Shown here: positions 20,705 to 21,060 of the stretch, in pieces
Numbering within the stretch: the stretch's first letter is position 1
How the letters are laid out: the number at the start of each line of letters is the position of its first letter
NCBI GenBank assembly: GCA_029936705.1
Contig: JAPYSD010000008.1
Coordinates: forward strand, 1 to 21,060
Length of the DNA stretch: 21,060 nucleotides
Reading direction: 5' to 3'
From: Croceicoccus sp.
GTDB lineage: Bacteria > Pseudomonadota > Alphaproteobacteria > Sphingomonadales > Sphingomonadaceae
Notes under the pieces: generated by a model
What the model was told of the DNA's origin: nothing
What the model saw: the letters and a program-made list of their open reading frames with translations, nothing else
Database searches by the model: none
Translations under genes and position numbers: made by a program

Positions 20705-21060
20705 CTAGACCAGCGTCGGACGCGACCGGATTGCGTTCAGAATCTGCGGGGCCACGACATAGACCGCGTGGCGCCCTCCCCCGCGATTCTGATGCCCCCT
20801 CACCCGCCCGGCATAATAGCGCCGCACGAAGCCCGCCTTGACCAGATCGGACACGGCCCGGCTGACATTGGCCTTGCCTGCAGCCAGCGCCTCTTCCTCC
20901 ACCGCAGCTCGCACAATGGCCTCGTCAGTGGCGCGGGAACCGAGGCGGGCCTCGACCTTCCGCCGCAGGGTCGCGCGTCTGCGGTCATGCGCAGCCAATG
21001 GCACCAGCTTTCCTGCCACCCATTCGCGTAAGGGCTGCGGTACGCAGTCCGGTCCTGCCA
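20705..21060 (-). CDS. Winged-helix-like protein (N-terminus beyond right edge)
   Basis: The minus frame is open from the window edge to a TAG at 20705-20707; a GTG at 21019 is an internal start candidate but the frame continues through it without a stop, so the true start may be outside. The visible part has a long basic helix (HDRRRATLRRKVEARLG), then ANVSRAVSDLVKAGFVRRYYAGRVRGHQNRGGGRHAVYVV, which resembles the recognition helix and wing of MarR-like winged-helix domains. No precise family is recognised. It is transcribed in the same direction as the toxin-antitoxin operon, with a ~190-bp gap. Confidence 0.6.
   Translation of the reverse strand, partial: AGPDCVPQPLREWVAGKLVPLAAHDRRRATLRRKVEARLGSRATDEAIVRAAVEEEALAAGKANVSRAVSDLVKAGFVRRYYAGRVRGHQNRGGGRHAVYVVAPQILNAIRSRPTLV

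Noticed and set aside
1..21060. CRISPR arrays, tRNA/rRNA genes, complete insertion sequences
   Set aside because: I looked for regularly spaced repeats, tRNA-like sequence and IS ends with transposase genes and saw none.

Overview
The window looks like chromosomal DNA of a Sphingomonadales alphaproteobacterium (Sphingomonas/Novosphingobium/Sphingobium-like). The evidence is high GC with GC-rich third codon positions, a sphingomonad-style AsmA protein, a siderophore-uptake operon preceded by an alphaproteobacterial-type Fur box, an imuB remnant, and a standalone ~210-residue tyrosine recombinase of a type I associate with this order. The genus call is inference; there is no rRNA or tRNA in the window.

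Layout. (1) 1-1230, minus: AsmA-family protein running off the left edge. (2) 1260-1826, minus: multiply broken NAD(P)-binding SDR/NmrA-like pseudogene. (3) 1974-7192, plus: cytochrome oxidase locus: CtaG-type assembly factor, CopD-family membrane protein, a DUF2231 membrane protein on the opposite strand, subunit II, a fused subunit I-III, and a 103-aa three-helix membrane protein. Most junctions overlap by 4 bp. (4) 7207-7440, minus: C-terminal scrap of an AI-2E-type transporter. (5) 7680-9789: divergent LysR regulator and aldo/keto reductase; the reductase appears to start at an ATT codon. (6) 10064-10698, minus: higBA toxin-antitoxin pair with a perfect 20-bp operator palindrome. (7) 10762-11394, plus: tyrosine recombinase interrupted by an early TAA. 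(8) 11777-17883, minus: iron operon read as exbB-exbD-tonB-TonB-dependent siderophore receptor-piuC-ferric-reductase-like protein-PepSY protein, with a Fur box upstream and an internal terminator after the receptor. (9) 17884-18490, minus: imuB pseudogene. (10) 18606-20555, minus: toxin-antitoxin cluster: ParD-like antitoxin, zeta-like kinase toxin, Xre/MbcA/ParS-type antitoxin, a broken small ORF and a second DUF2384 protein. (11) 20705-right edge, minus: partial winged-helix-like protein.

How they work together. The oxidase genes encode one terminal oxidase with assembly helpers. Its catalytic metal ligands are present, but subunit I lacks the K-channel lysine and all three D-channel asparagines, and subunit II has His where the CuA methionine ligand normally is. 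The iron operon couples energised outer-membrane uptake (ExbBD/TonB/receptor) with PiuC and two membrane/periplasmic proteins that may reduce or handle the imported ferric siderophore. The rest is accessory DNA: two toxin-antitoxin modules, a recombinase, and at least four decayed genes lying between intact blocks, which suggests a recombination-prone region.
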